DNA of 64,000 bases from Hofstenia miamia (Eukaryota; Xenacoelomorpha; Acoela): NCBI GenBank assembly GCA_004352715.1, contig SCFE01000055.1, forward strand, positions 1,046,135 to 1,110,134, in the 5' to 3' direction. Position numbers and translations under genes: made by a program. How positions within the stretch are numbered: position 1 is the stretch's first letter; each line of letters starts with the position of its first letter. The notes beneath the pieces are model-generated. The model was given only the letters and a program-made list of their open reading frames with translations, was not told the origin of the DNA and searched no databases. Of the stretch, positions 38,130-48,685 are shown in pieces.

Positions 38130-38611
38130 GAATGGGGAGGGGGAATGTCCAGGTCGAATTGGGTTAAACAAAATATGGTGTAGAAATGACTTTTATTTGC
38201 TCAATTGTTTCAAATATATAAATAGGAATGCTTCAATGTAGTATGTCTAAAACATACTTGAAAAGGTAGTTTTACTGAAAAAATAGTATTGCTACCTACC
38301 TGCAAAAGTATGGGTAGTAACGAGTTAAGCCAAACATTCACTTTACGAGTACCTACACCACGCAGGTTACCATGCTGATTTAATTAATCGTATTATTTTA
38401 CACAAAGCGTGGGTATTTCTTAAATAGACTTCAGAATCTGCTTCTACATTAGTCTACGTGTTTACCACCTATGTAATGACAAGTTTCTCATTAATTTAGC
38501 ATTGTGCCAAAAGATTTCATCGAAAACAAAAATGGAAATATCGATGTATGTTATAAATTATTTGTAATTTAATGCCTTAATAATTTGTTTTTTAATAAGC
38601 CTGGTTTTTAG

Positions 38612-38732
38612 ATCATTTAATCACATAGTCAGCAACATGGGCTACATTTTGCTAGGATTTCTTTTCTATTTAATCACATACACTAAAGAATCTGAATACA
38701 ATCTTCAAATTTCCACAGGACAAGTTAGAAAG
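38612..38732 (+). CDS. SIDT: SIDT exon D, transmembrane helix 3
   Basis: The exon encodes SFNHIVSNMGYILLGFLFYL followed by a polar stretch ending in STGQVRK. In SIDT proteins [20 protein letters not shown] is one of the most conserved segments and forms the third membrane helix. The acceptor ggtttttag|A supplies the last base of the threonine codon begun in exon C. The donor AAG|GTTTGT leaves phase 0. The intron before it is about 12.0 kb and the one after about 9.8 kb. Confidence 0.94.
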
Positions 38733-39785
38733 GTTTGTTAAGAATTTAATTGTATCAGTGATTTTATTATTACTTAAGTATTTTTATCGCACACCCGACT
38801 TTGTAGTGAGATTAGTCACGAAAACACGCTTGATTCAGCATCTTTCCATTGCGATTAGACAAACTGATCTCGCATAACCACAATCAGACAGAATTCACTA
38901 AGTATATTGTTGGAATGATATCTAACCTATTTAACTGCAGCAGTTTTAAAGCAAATTCGTATTTTAAATCTAAGTTAGTACTGAATAATGGGGCTAAGGA
39001 TTTTCCAGATTTTTTAGAAATACGGTTAGTTTTCATATAAATGTGTAATAGTAAAATTAGTTGAACCCCATCTGCTTTGATGTGAAACTGGCCCAGATTT
39101 AGTTTTTGTTTCTTTAAATTTAGCTATAAAAGCATCTCAAAAGGACTTACTAAGGTTACATTTCAAACTTATAATTCATTATTAATAATACAACCAATCT
39201 AACGATTTTTTCTACTAATCTTTGATTATACCTTTTCCCAGCGGAATTAAAGAGAAATTCAAACAAATTGAACACAATAGTTCTTGATCATTATTATAAC
39301 ATTTAATATGCAATAGCGTAAAAATTAAAAACATTTATTTTGAATAGTGATTTCAATAATCTAAATAAATCATTTTATAACGAAATTTGAAAGCTTAATA
39401 GTTTAATAAATGCTGCTAATGCCAATTGATGATGAGTGCTGATTTTGTAGAATATAAAGTATATTAGGAGGGATATTTAATTAAAATTTATTTCTGAAAG
39501 GATGATCAGCAAACCTTCTTTCAAAATATATATGTACAGAATAGGGCTAAAAATAATAACTTGGGAATAGACCTATCCAAGTCATGAAAATATGTTACAT
39601 TGCAAAAATATAATTTACATTTTTGCAAATCATTTAATATTCACAGCATTTTTAAACTTTGCAAATATTTCCATCTATTAAGGCCTACTGTAACCACGGC
39701 GTTAGATTCGCAGAAAAATTCTCATAAAGAACAAAAAATAATTCACTTTGGCGCGCGACAGCATTTGATACAACAAGTCGCTTTT
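38733..39785. other. SIDT intron sequence between exon D and the satellite
   Basis: AT-rich with no recognised gene. The frames at 38849-39040 and 39600-39803 have no known motif; the latter only enters the satellite. Confidence 0.4.
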
Positions 39786-41117
39786 CGTATCCAAATCAAA
39801 TAAGTTGCGATTTCACACATCTCCATACTTTTGAAGAATTTTAATTTTTTGATAATCGTAAAAACAATATTCAAGAAAATAAGGCAATTAATGATAAACA
39901 ATCAATATTTCTAGATTTCAAAAACAATTTTTTCGTATCCAAATCAAATAAGTTGCGATTTCACACATCTCAATACTTTTGAAGAATTTTAATTTTTTGA
40001 TAATCGTAAAAACAATATTCAAGAAAATAAGGCAATTAATGATAAACAATCAATATTTCTAGATTTCAAAAACAATTTTTTCGTATCCAAATCAAATAAG
40101 TTGCGATTTCACACATCTCAATACTTTTGAAGAATTTTAATTTTTTGATAATCGTAAAAACAATATTCAAGAAAATAAGGCAATTAATGATAAACAATCA
40201 ATATTTCTAGATTTCAAAAACAATTTTTTCGTATCCAAATCAAATAAGTTGCGATTTCACACATCTCAATACTTTTGAAGAATTTTAATTTTTTGATAAT
40301 CGTAAAAACAATATTCAAGAAAATAAGGCAATTAATGATAAACAATCAATATTTCTAGATTTCAAAAACAATTTTTTCGTATCCAAATCAAATAAGTTGC
40401 GATTTCACACATCTCAATACTTTTGAAGAATTTTAATTTTTTGATAATCGTAAAAACAATATTCAAGAAAATAAGGCAATTAATGATAAACAATCAATAT
40501 TTCTAGATTTCAAAAACAATTTTTTCGTATCCAAATCAAATAAGTTGCGATTTCACACATCTCAATACTTTTGAAGAATTTTAATTTTTTGATAATCGTA
40601 AAAACAATATTCAAGAAAATAAGGCAATTAATGATAAACAATCAATATTTCTAGATTTCAAAAACAATTTTTTCGTATCCAAATCAAATAAGTTGCGATT
40701 TCACACATCTCAATACTTTTGAAGAATTTTAATTTTTTGATAATCGTAAAAACAATATTCAAGAAAATAAGGCAATTAATGATAAACAATCAATATTTCT
40801 AGATTTCAAAAACAATTTTTTCGTATCCAAATCAAATAAGTTGCGATTTCACACATCTCAATACTTTTGAAGAATTTTAATTTTTTGATAATCGTAAAAA
40901 CAATATTCAAGAAAATAAGGCAATTAATGATAAACAATCAATATTTCTAGATTTCAAAAACAATTTTTTCGTATCCAAATCAAATAAGTTGCGATTTCAC
41001 ACATCTCAATACTTTTGAAGAATTTTAATTTTTTGATAATCGTAAAAACAATATTCAAGAAAATAAGGCAATTAATGATAAACAATCAATATTTCTAGGT
41101 TTCAAAAACAATTTTTT
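39786..41117 (+). repeat. Nine-copy tandem satellite, 148-bp unit
   Basis: The word CGTATCCAAATCAAATAAGT recurs at 39786, 39934, 40082, 40230, 40378, 40526, 40674, 40822 and 40970, always exactly 148 bp apart. The units read as almost identical: the first has CTCCATAC instead of CTCAATAC and the last has TAGGTTTC instead of TAGATTTC near its end. Unit composition is strongly AT-rich with many A/T runs. It lies in a SIDT intron about 0.8 kb from the 3' end of the antisense LINE. No open frame spans the array. Confidence 0.97.
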
Positions 41118-41937
41118 TTCCAGCTTTGAAAATACAGAATTTAGACATATAATAGTACAAATATAGATTTACAGTGTTTACTTAGAGATGCAGAATCAGC
41201 CTATCTAAAAATATATTGTATTTTTTTACTTGTGAAACCCTCAAATTTGTTTGGTGAAACCTGTGTTTGTTTTGAAGTAAATGGAGTTATGGTGGTGCAA
41301 CAAATGTGAAATGATTTTTGTGATATTTTTCACTTTGAAATGTCTGTGTATATTTGCATTTCAAATTCTTAATGAATTATAATAGAAGAAGTTTCTTCCA
41401 GTGAAAAGTTGAGCAACTGGGCAACTGATCACATTCAAATTCTCCAATTTTCATTATCAATATTTTGTAAATCACTTTATTCCTAACTAACAGTTAAGTG
41501 ATATGTTAATTGTGTCATAAATGCTATAGTAATAATCTAGAACTCTTGTGTTCAATTTACTTGCACTTTTGTTTAATTTGGTTGAATTTTGTTTAATTCA
41601 TCTGAAAAAAAGTTATATTTTGGATAAATTTTGGAATAGATAAAGTAAAAAATTTTTACTTGAAAGATCACAAGGGCTTAGTGAAAAGGGTATTGATATT
41701 TAAAATTTTTCTTGAGACCATACTAAATTTACTGGGTGGGAAGCTGAGCAGCAAGTGTGAACAAAATCTTTGTGTTTACCGGAAAGTTAGCTCCCTATAC
41801 AGTCATAGGAGTCAAGTTTGACTCATTCAATTTAATTTAAGCTTGGCCGCATCTCAATGTGAATTTCATTATCTTTCACATTATTAAATAATAAATTTTA
41901 AATTACTTTCACAATAGCGGTATGAAATTGATAAATT
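41118..41937. other. No gene recognised between satellite and LINE
   Basis: AT-rich intronic spacer without coding frames or clear repeats. Confidence 0.4.
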
Positions 41938-41992
41938 TACTACTACTACTACTAAAAGACTTTATTTAGTCATGTTACAGACTACAGAATAT

Positions 41993-44758
41993 CTATAAGA
42001 GTTTGCATTTACAATCAATACAATAACAAAATATAAAACGGATGCAACCTTCCCGAGAATAATTATCTTTTAAAAAATTGAAAAATATCACCTTTAATGT
42101 TTCTTTAAAAAATCTAGGTCTTTTATAAATTGACAAATTATACTTGGCTTGAAGACAGTTCACGTAATAAACAGTTCTTGTGAAAAAAGACTTTTCTGTT
42201 CCTTTCAAACGAGTTTTTTGTATAGTAAATTTGAGTCTATTACTACTACGTAAACCAGGTCGTGAATTTTTTGCAATGCTGACATATTTCCAAACGTCAA
42301 TATCATACATACCAGTTACTAGTTTATTGAATAAAATGATATCATTAAATTGCAATAAAAGGGATATTGGTAAAAGATTCAATTTTAACAAACGGTCGCG
42401 GTAGTCCATTGAGAATCCAATAATCCACTTTGAAGCCCTGGATTGTAATTTCTCCAAACATAATAAGTTGCTGACATTGGCATGCCAAACAGAAGAACAA
42501 TAAATCAGAGTTGATAAAATATATGATCTGTAAAGGTTAACTTTTGTAGTAATAGGCGTAGAATAAGGAGTACAGCGTTTCAACCTCAAAAGGATGTAAT
42601 TTGCAGCATGAACTTTGGACTGAATATGAGACTTCCAGGTAAGATTAGAAGTAATAATAACTCCCAGGTCTTTTACTTTATGATTTGTATTAACTTGTGC
42701 TCCTTGAAAATCAACACAAGCAGTTTCCCTATTTGAAAATAGCACAGTTTTGTCAGAATTGAAAGCCATAAAATTCGAAATACCCCAATCAATAACTCTT
42801 TGACAATCTTGGGAAATGTGTTCTATGACGTTTGAAAACATTTTTGCGTCATCAGCAAACAAAAAAGTTTTACAATTGGTGCAAACCGAGGGCAAATCAT
42901 TGATGAATATTAAAAACAACATGGGACCCAAGATGGACCCCTGTGGAACTTCACTTTCTACATCCACTAAAATGGAATTTATCCCGTTTATTGTAACGAA
43001 CTGTCTACGATTTCTTAAATAAGACGCGATCAGTTTTAGTACTTTACCACCAACTCCAAATTCGCGCAATTTTTGTAACAATAAGTTGTGAGGAACTTTG
43101 TCAAAAGCTTTTGCCATATCTAGATAAAGTGTATGTATAGGCCTATTTTCGTCACTAGATCTATATAATTCCTCCAAATAAAGCAAAAGCTGAAGCTGTG
43201 TAGAACGCCTATTCATGAACCCAAACTGTTTCGGAGAAATTTTGCTTCTAATCAGCGGAAATAGTTTATGAAACAAAACACTCTCAAAAACAAGGGAAAG
43301 CTTGGGCAAAATACTGACTGGTCGATACCTTGTAATGTCTGATCGTGATCCGCTTTTATGAATGGGGGTGACACGAGAAATTTTCCAATTGTCTGGAAAA
43401 ATTGAAGTGCTTAAAATATGTCTGAACAACTGCAGAACATGCGGTGATAATTCGTTTGCAAAATCACGTAGGAGTTTTCCAGGAATTAAATCTGTACCAG
43501 TATCCAAAGAAGCCTTGCTGAGTGCATCTATCACTGACTTAATATCAATATCAATATGATTTATGACGTTGTCCGAAAAATCCAGATATATGTCAGAAAT
43601 GTCATTATCGGAATAAACAGACCCAAAAAACAGATTAAAACCATCAGCAATTTCTTTGCTCGTTTCAAAATATTCAGCTCCAAATTTCATAACTGAGGGT
43701 AAAGATATCTCGCCATCAAGAGATCTTATTAGTTTAAAACAATCGGCTGTAGAGTTTCCATTTTTGAAATTATCAAGGAATAAGATAGTATCAAGTTCAA
43801 CAGAGTTTGATAATTCCTGTTTAATGGTTTGGGATTTCAATTTAAAATAGTAATTTGCAGTCCTTTTAAATGCACGTTCAACTGTATTCAAAGAATTCCA
43901 TAAATGAACAGAACGCGAGCTATAATAATAAGGTAATTGTTTTCTTCGATTTCTCTTGCGCGGAACATAAAAATTCAATATTTGAAAAAAAGAATCCGAC
44001 CAGAAAGAAAAGTAATCACTTTCTTCCGGTGATTTCAGAAAAGAAAATAGATTTACTGCAAGTTCCTCAGAGAAGGCAGTACGGTTAATCTGAGAGAGAC
44101 TGTAAACAGAATTTGTGTTTGGCTGTTGGTAAATTCGATGTATAGGAATATTGAACGGAATGCAACAATGGTCACTGAACTTCACAGTAAAAACCTCCTC
44201 ACGTTCCACACATGAAAAATTTACACAAATAAGGTCCAAAAGACTTCCTGAAGAGTGTGTTGCAACATCCACAAGTTGATGAAAAGAATGTTCAAAAAGA
44301 AGCTCGCAGAAATCATTTTCATACGCAGATAACGATTGATAGGTACTCCAGTCAACACCAGGAAGGTTTAAATCTCCACAAACAACAACATTACCACCAG
44401 ACGATAAATCTAAAACAGTGGTAAACATTTTAGAGAGATCGATAGTAGGAATCCTGTAAGAACTTCCCTCCGGTGGGTTATAAACAACACAAAGTGTAAT
44501 CATATCACAGAGTTTAATAGCACAAAAGAAATCAGTGCATTCCTCAAGAACAACAAAGGGAAGATCGATTTTCCCAATGATTGCAACACCACCATGATTG
44601 CCAGAGGCTCTGTCAGAACGTGCAAGCACTCGATAAGGACAAGGAGAAGGAAATAAACCAGTAACAGACGAATCCAGCCATGTTTCACAGCAACAAATAA
44701 TATCAAAATCAGATTCAATTGCAAAATTTATGAAATCCAAACGGCGTTTCATAGACAA
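41993..44758 (-). CDS. LINE ORF2: endonuclease and reverse transcriptase
   Basis: ORF2 nicks target DNA and copies the element RNA. Endonuclease motifs are CCCETWLD (Glu25), VVVCGDLNLPGVDW (Asp129, Asn131) and FSDHCC (Asp196, His197). Reverse transcriptase motifs are RYRPVSILP (~478), LDMAKAFDKVPH (Asp547), VPQGSILGP (604-612) and FLFADDAKMF (Asp636-637). The C-terminus has the usual LINE thumb and a basic, Cys-containing tail. Residue numbers count from the TTG-initiated frame at 44758. The frame is open further upstream to 44836, directly after the ORF1 stop, and that extension (SLRITLINVRSL) matches the normal endonuclease start. The first in-frame ATG is at 44752, so how translation starts is unclear. 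Confidence 0.93.
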   Translation of the reverse strand: MSMKRRLDFINFAIESDFDIICCCETWLDSSVTGLFPSPCPYRVLARSDRASGNHGGVAIIGKIDLPFVVLEECTDFFCAIKLCDMITLCVVYNPPEGSSYRIPTIDLSKMFTTVLDLSSGGNVVVCGDLNLPGVDWSTYQSLSAYENDFCELLFEHSFHQLVDVATHSSGSLLDLICVNFSCVEREEVFTVKFSDHCCIPFNIPIHRIYQQPNTNSVYSLSQINRTAFSEELAVNLFSFLKSPEESDYFSFWSDSFFQILNFYVPRKRNRRKQLPYYYSSRSVHLWNSLNTVERAFKRTANYYFKLKSQTIKQELSNSVELDTILFLDNFKNGNSTADCFKLIRSLDGEISLPSVMKFGAEYFETSKEIADGFNLFFGSVYSDNDISDIYLDFSDNVINHIDIDIKSVIDALSKASLDTGTDLIPGKLLRDFANELSPHVLQLFRHILSTSIFPDNWKISRVTPIHKSGSRSDITRYRPVSILPKLSLVFESVLFHKLFPLIRSKISPKQFGFMNRRSTQLQLLLYLEELYRSSDENRPIHTLYLDMAKAFDKVPHNLLLQKLREFGVGGKVLKLIASYLRNRRQFVTINGINSILVDVESEVPQGSILGPMLFLIFINDLPSVCTNCKTFLFADDAKMFSNVIEHISQDCQRVIDWGISNFMAFNSDKTVLFSNRETACVDFQGAQVNTNHKVKDLGVIITSNLTWKSHIQSKVHAANYILLRLKRCTPYSTPITTKVNLYRSYILSTLIYCSSVWHANVSNLLCLEKLQSRASKWIIGFSMDYRDRLLKLNLLPISLLLQFNDIILFNKLVTGMYDIDVWKYVSIAKNSRPGLRSSNRLKFTIQKTRLKGTEKSFFTRTVYYVNCLQAKYNLSIYKRPRFFKETLKVIFFNFLKDNYSREGCIRFIFCYCIDCKCKLL

Positions 44759-44836
44759 TAAACTTCTAACATTAATTAGTGTTATCCGCAGAGACTCTTT
44801 CTGATGAACATTGGAGGTCCTGGAAGCTGTCTGTAG

Positions 44837-45832
44837 TCAGAAACTCTCCGCATTTTGTTGAGGTAGCGTTTTTAACCATTCTCTTGCCCGCTCATTAAGC
44901 TTGAATCTGCCTATTGTAACATCTTTTGGCCATAGATTGACGTCTTCCAGATCCTTGATGTCACCTTTAAATACACAATGGAAAGACTTTGTATGTGAAT
45001 CATCTCTCGAAATAGTCCGGACGTGAAGTAAGCCCATGTTGTTGCTATCACAGTAATTTTTAACATTACTCTCGGAGACATTGGGGGCAACCCTGCCAAC
45101 ATATATGTGTTTTCGGGGTTTAGGTTTAGCCAACCCAGATATCATGGATGATGGTGGACCAGTACCCATTTTCAACGGTTGTCGTTTTGGACGCTCGTTT
45201 TTATTAGTTGGAGTGGTTTTCCCAGAAACCACCTTGTTCCAGGATGTTTTAGCATACATAGTCTGAGCTTCACCATGGTAGTCTACGGATGGCCCATCTT
45301 GAACGCCACGATCAGTACCATCAGTAGTAACAGTAGATGGAGATGCAGATACTTTATTGCGATCATGTAAATTTTTATCTGGTTCTGATAAACTAAATTG
45401 CGCTTTAGGACCTCCAACACATATCTGTGAAGTTGTCGTTGGCGTAATTGATTTGATATGTTCCCGTATTTCATTTAAACATTTTGCATTTTCAGTGATA
45501 AGATCAGAAATTTTCCTGTTAGCTTCTTGGAAAAAGAGCATGAAGTCACCAGACGATTTAAGATCCGAGTCTTTAGAAATATTAGAAAGATTTGATTTAG
45601 CTGCACTAAAGAATTCGTTCTTCTTACCGGCGTCGACACATTCTGTGCAGAATATCAGCAAGTGATTCTTGTATTGTAGGAAGCAATCAATAAAGGCTGC
45701 AGAAAATCCAGTACACTTCTTTGAAAAATGTAGAACACATGCACAGTTTGAACATATAAATGTCTTCCTTACATCAGTTATTTCATCTGAGCAATACTTG
45801 CAATTATTTAATTGATTCTGTAAGTTAAACAT
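44837..45832 (-). CDS. LINE ORF1: PHD-type zinc finger and RNA-binding-like protein
   Basis: A 331-residue protein. Cys11, Cys14, Cys27, Cys30, His35, Cys40, Cys62 and Cys65 give the C4-H-C3 spacing of a PHD finger, a domain known in ORF1 proteins of CR1-group LINEs. A low-complexity Ser/Thr/Lys/Pro-rich middle follows (~160-235). The C-terminal ~85 residues begin HIYVGRVAPNVSESNVKNYC and resemble an RRM-like fold. The expected role is binding element RNA in a ribonucleoprotein with ORF2p. The stop is TGA at 44839-44837, followed by CTA, and ORF2 continues in the same frame. Confidence 0.85.
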   Translation of the reverse strand: MFNLQNQLNNCKYCSDEITDVRKTFICSNCACVLHFSKKCTGFSAAFIDCFLQYKNHLLIFCTECVDAGKKNEFFSAAKSNLSNISKDSDLKSSGDFMLFFQEANRKISDLITENAKCLNEIREHIKSITPTTTSQICVGGPKAQFSLSEPDKNLHDRNKVSASPSTVTTDGTDRGVQDGPSVDYHGEAQTMYAKTSWNKVVSGKTTPTNKNERPKRQPLKMGTGPPSSMISGLAKPKPRKHIYVGRVAPNVSESNVKNYCDSNNMGLLHVRTISRDDSHTKSFHCVFKGDIKDLEDVNLWPKDVTIGRFKLNERAREWLKTLPQQNAESF

Positions 45833-46032
45833 GTTAGGTTCCCACCACTTTAAAATAAGTAATAATCTATTTATCGAACAATTTTACAGATGTTAACAGC
45901 TTTTTTTGTACGGTACAGCACTGGACACATACTAGAGCTTTGTGTATAACACACGTCATGCTTTTGCAGTCTTGATATTTGCAATCTTTTACAGTTTGCC
46001 AAGTATTCTTGGGTAAAAAGCTGTTTTGGAAG

Positions 46033-46578
46033 TTAGAGAGGTTTCTTTTTGTCAGGCAAATGCTCCACTTCTATCAACTGCTTTATCAAGTTTAATATGA
46101 ACCTACCCTTTGAGATCTTTGATGCAGTCATTATTTTGAAAGTTACCCATGCGTTAATGGCTGCCAAATCTAGAGTATTACAAACATCAAGTTCACTGCT
46201 TATTCTACTAACAAGGCTGTAACTACTAGCCTCGCTTTGATTTTACAATCATGGCACTTGTATTTTAAGTAAGACTGCTTATTTGCAGTATCCTTGAAAA
46301 TATTACAAACATTCTCAATTGGAGAGTTGGGCGGAAATTCCGATATTTAGTCAAAATGATCACTCATCCAATTTTTATTGATATTTGAATCACCCCATAC
46401 CATTGTTTTGTTGGAACATTTTGTAGACGGAATTGTCGGTTTTTCGTGTTCTTCGACGTCCTGGGAGTGAGTTTGCTTCTGTGCAATTGACAAGTGCTCC
46501 AGACATCATCACAGGAGTATTTATTAAAATTTTCTGATTAGAGAAGTTTTTTTTGTCGAGGAATTTCCTTTTTTCCAA
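46033..46578 (-). pseudogene. piggyBac-like transposase C-terminal relic
   Basis: The minus strand contains VMMSGALVNCTEANS, an N-N-G-MG motif (family: YNxxMGGVD), then after frame breaks DVCNTLDLAAINAWVTFKIM and SKISKGRFILNLIKQLIEVE before a stop. The last two match the conserved end of the piggyBac DDE domain (NIAAINAYILYKE.TG..ISRRxFLLQLxEEL). Stops and frameshifts after the GMG motif show it is dead. Its C-terminal end lies just upstream of the LINE 5' end. No TTAA-flanked terminal repeats were identified. Confidence 0.75.
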
Positions 46579-48567
46579 TCATTTTTGTGGAATTTTTTGG
46601 ATATTGGGCTTTTTTAACGTCCTGTAAATGTTAATCATTTGTACTGTGATTAGGTTGTAATTTACTGAGCAGAAAGGTGAAGACTTCTACAAATTGTTCG
46701 TCTTTCACTTCTTTTTTCCTGAAGAATTATCCCTGCCTGAATTTTGTATTTCAAAAGTAAGTAGCCCCTCATATGCACTTGCTGTTAAGGTGATGTTCGC
46801 GGTCAACAACGGTTAACATGAAGAGCTATATATATCTGGTAAAAACGTGAGTGCTGTACACTGAAAAAGTGTGCAGAGTAACCTGCTTAGAAAGTCCGCC
46901 AAAATTTGCATTGCATAAAATCCAACTCTTTGTTCTACACTTTATGTTAAATAAACGTGTCTTTAAGCGCATTAGGTATTTCATCGCAATCGCCAGGCTC
47001 AATTTTTTCTATCCCCCTATGCATGAATGTGCAGCATCAAAAATGTATATAATCAAACATATTGAAATCTTAATTTTCAAACCAGACAAAGCGTTTTTGA
47101 TTTTGACAAAATTTCCTGACATTTATTTGCAGTTTTTAACTTTTTTGCTTTTAATGCTCGCCTACGTTTACGATTATCGGCTATGAAATCTTGATGCATT
47201 TTTCTATAGCTAAACATCCTTAGTGTCCGAATGTTGAAGCGAAATTGCCGTTCAATTTATACTATTAAATATAATAAATTACATTTCATAGAAAATCGAA
47301 ACTTTTTACGTAATTATTGCTGAATCATCTCCCAGTACTTTCAATTAATCGTTCTTATTACCTAGCTATAAAAATAATTGTCGATTTTCTTTATATTGGA
47401 ATAAATGGATAAATAATCTATGGATTTTTAATGTTGTTTCTTTTCATAGATTGTAATTTGGCCTGTTGGTTTTATGTTTTAAGCTTTTACACGACACAAT
47501 CGGGAAACAGTAAATTGGAAGATTTGAGGAAATTTTGCCTCGGGTCAATAACAGGGCTGTCTATGGGGGTGAAATTGTTGCCCAGCACTGCACGAAACTC
47601 GTACAAACACTACATTTTCCACGCCACATTAAAAAGAAAAATTGCACAAAAGAACAAAAAATAAAATAATACGACAATTATATTACAATAGCCAATGTAG
47701 TGCTGAACTAGAGTGTGGCCAAAAATGACTTTCTTTTCATAAAATATTACTTTTTGTTTGAGACATTGTTTTATGAATTTAGCAATATACATTATTACCC
47801 TTTAATATTCACCATGCCACAATTTATCTGAAGGGCAGACAAATTGTCTATTTCTTCAAGTTCTAAATTTGACATTCGTTGACAAAAGGGAATTTTGAAA
47901 TAATTTGTTGAAGTGTTTTTGCTGATTTTCAACTACTCCTTAAATACATCTTCACAATAGATGTGTCGTCCGGAAATGTGGCAATGCAACGGCGCTATTG
48001 TTATTTTCCTATTGACATCGTTAGAGTATACATCTTCTCGTCCTCATACATTTCTCATTGCCTCATTAATAATTTAAAGTCTTACACACACTGATTCTAA
48101 ATTCAAAATGAAGCAAACTTATCTGGCGTTTTCAATCATTAATAATAACATGTGTCAAGAGTGTCATAAACATGGTACTACACGCAGCTGAGATTCCTAA
48201 AAAAGGTTGTCATGTCAGCAAACCTATCTTTTCAACTTCTAAAACAATTATAACAACGTAATACCCCTTTCGTGTGCGTAAAGGAACTTCTAGAGATCGG
48301 TACCAAGTAGCACGGTATTTTGATTTTGGGTCGGAATCAAATTTGCTTTTGAGACCCGGACCTGGGGGTGCCGCAAGACTCTAGTAGAGATATTCTAAAT
48401 TTTACGAAACAAAGTTTTATCTGAAGAGATGAAGAATTGAATTTCTATCGGAATGAATTGTACTGTTTAAATCAGGCTGCACATTATTAATCTATTTAGT
48501 TTTCTTTGTTGTTATTGGAATGTATTTTTATGTGGAAAATAGTTTTTCTCTAGGTATTTATTTTTAG
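46579..48567. other. SIDT intron sequence without a recognised gene
   Basis: Contains a transposon-end-like AGGGCTGTCTATGGGGG at 47553. The 111-residue frame at 46851-47186 and the 77-residue frame at 47431-47664 have no recognisable domain. Confidence 0.4.
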
Positions 48568-48685
48568 TGCGATGGAATTCCCAAACATTTTGGCCTTTTC
48601 TACTCCCTGGGCATCGCCATAATGATGGAAGGTTTAATGAGTGCTTCATACCATGTTTGTCCGAATTGGTCAAATTTCCAGTTTG
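48568..48685 (+). CDS. SIDT: SIDT exon [11 protein letters not shown] and the SxxxH metal-site motif
   Basis: The exon encodes [20 protein letters not shown] and then [19 protein letters not shown]. In SIDT and the CREST superfamily this helix carries the Ser-x3-His motif (here S-A-S-Y-H) and an Asp shortly after NFQF, part of a zinc-dependent hydrolase-like site. The Asp codon is split: its first G ends this exon before the donor G|GTAAGT. The acceptor tatttttag joins exon D in phase 0. Human SIDT has Cys where this protein has Ser (SACYH versus SASYH). The next exon was not found before the window end. Confidence 0.95.

Larger units (their letters stand above)
41938..45880 (-). mobile_element. 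Near-complete CR1/Jockey-group LINE, antisense in a SIDT intron
   Basis: Two open frames lie in the order ORF1 (45832-44837) then ORF2 (to 41993) on the minus strand. They are followed by a short 3' UTR with an AATAAA-type signal (GACTAAATAAAGTC) and a terminal (TAG/AGT)n tail at 41938-41953. Ending in a short repeat rather than poly(A) is usual for CR1-like elements. The 5' boundary is not sharply visible; 45880 is an estimate. Both frames are intact, so the copy is probably young. A related but decayed copy lies at 51-1172. Confidence 0.88.

Noticed and set aside
39786-41117. CRISPR-like array
   Set aside because: Units are 148 bp with no variable spacers and the host is an animal; this is a tandem satellite.
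42180-44088. Several + strand frames of 64-74 residues
   Set aside because: Antisense shadows of LINE ORF2.
45081-45665. + strand frames and out-of-frame minus frames over LINE ORF1
   Set aside because: Shadows of ORF1, which has the PHD finger and RRM-like region.
46851-47186. 111-residue + strand frame as a gene
   Set aside because: No recognisable motif, low-complexity AT-rich codons, no matching splice sites to SIDT exons.
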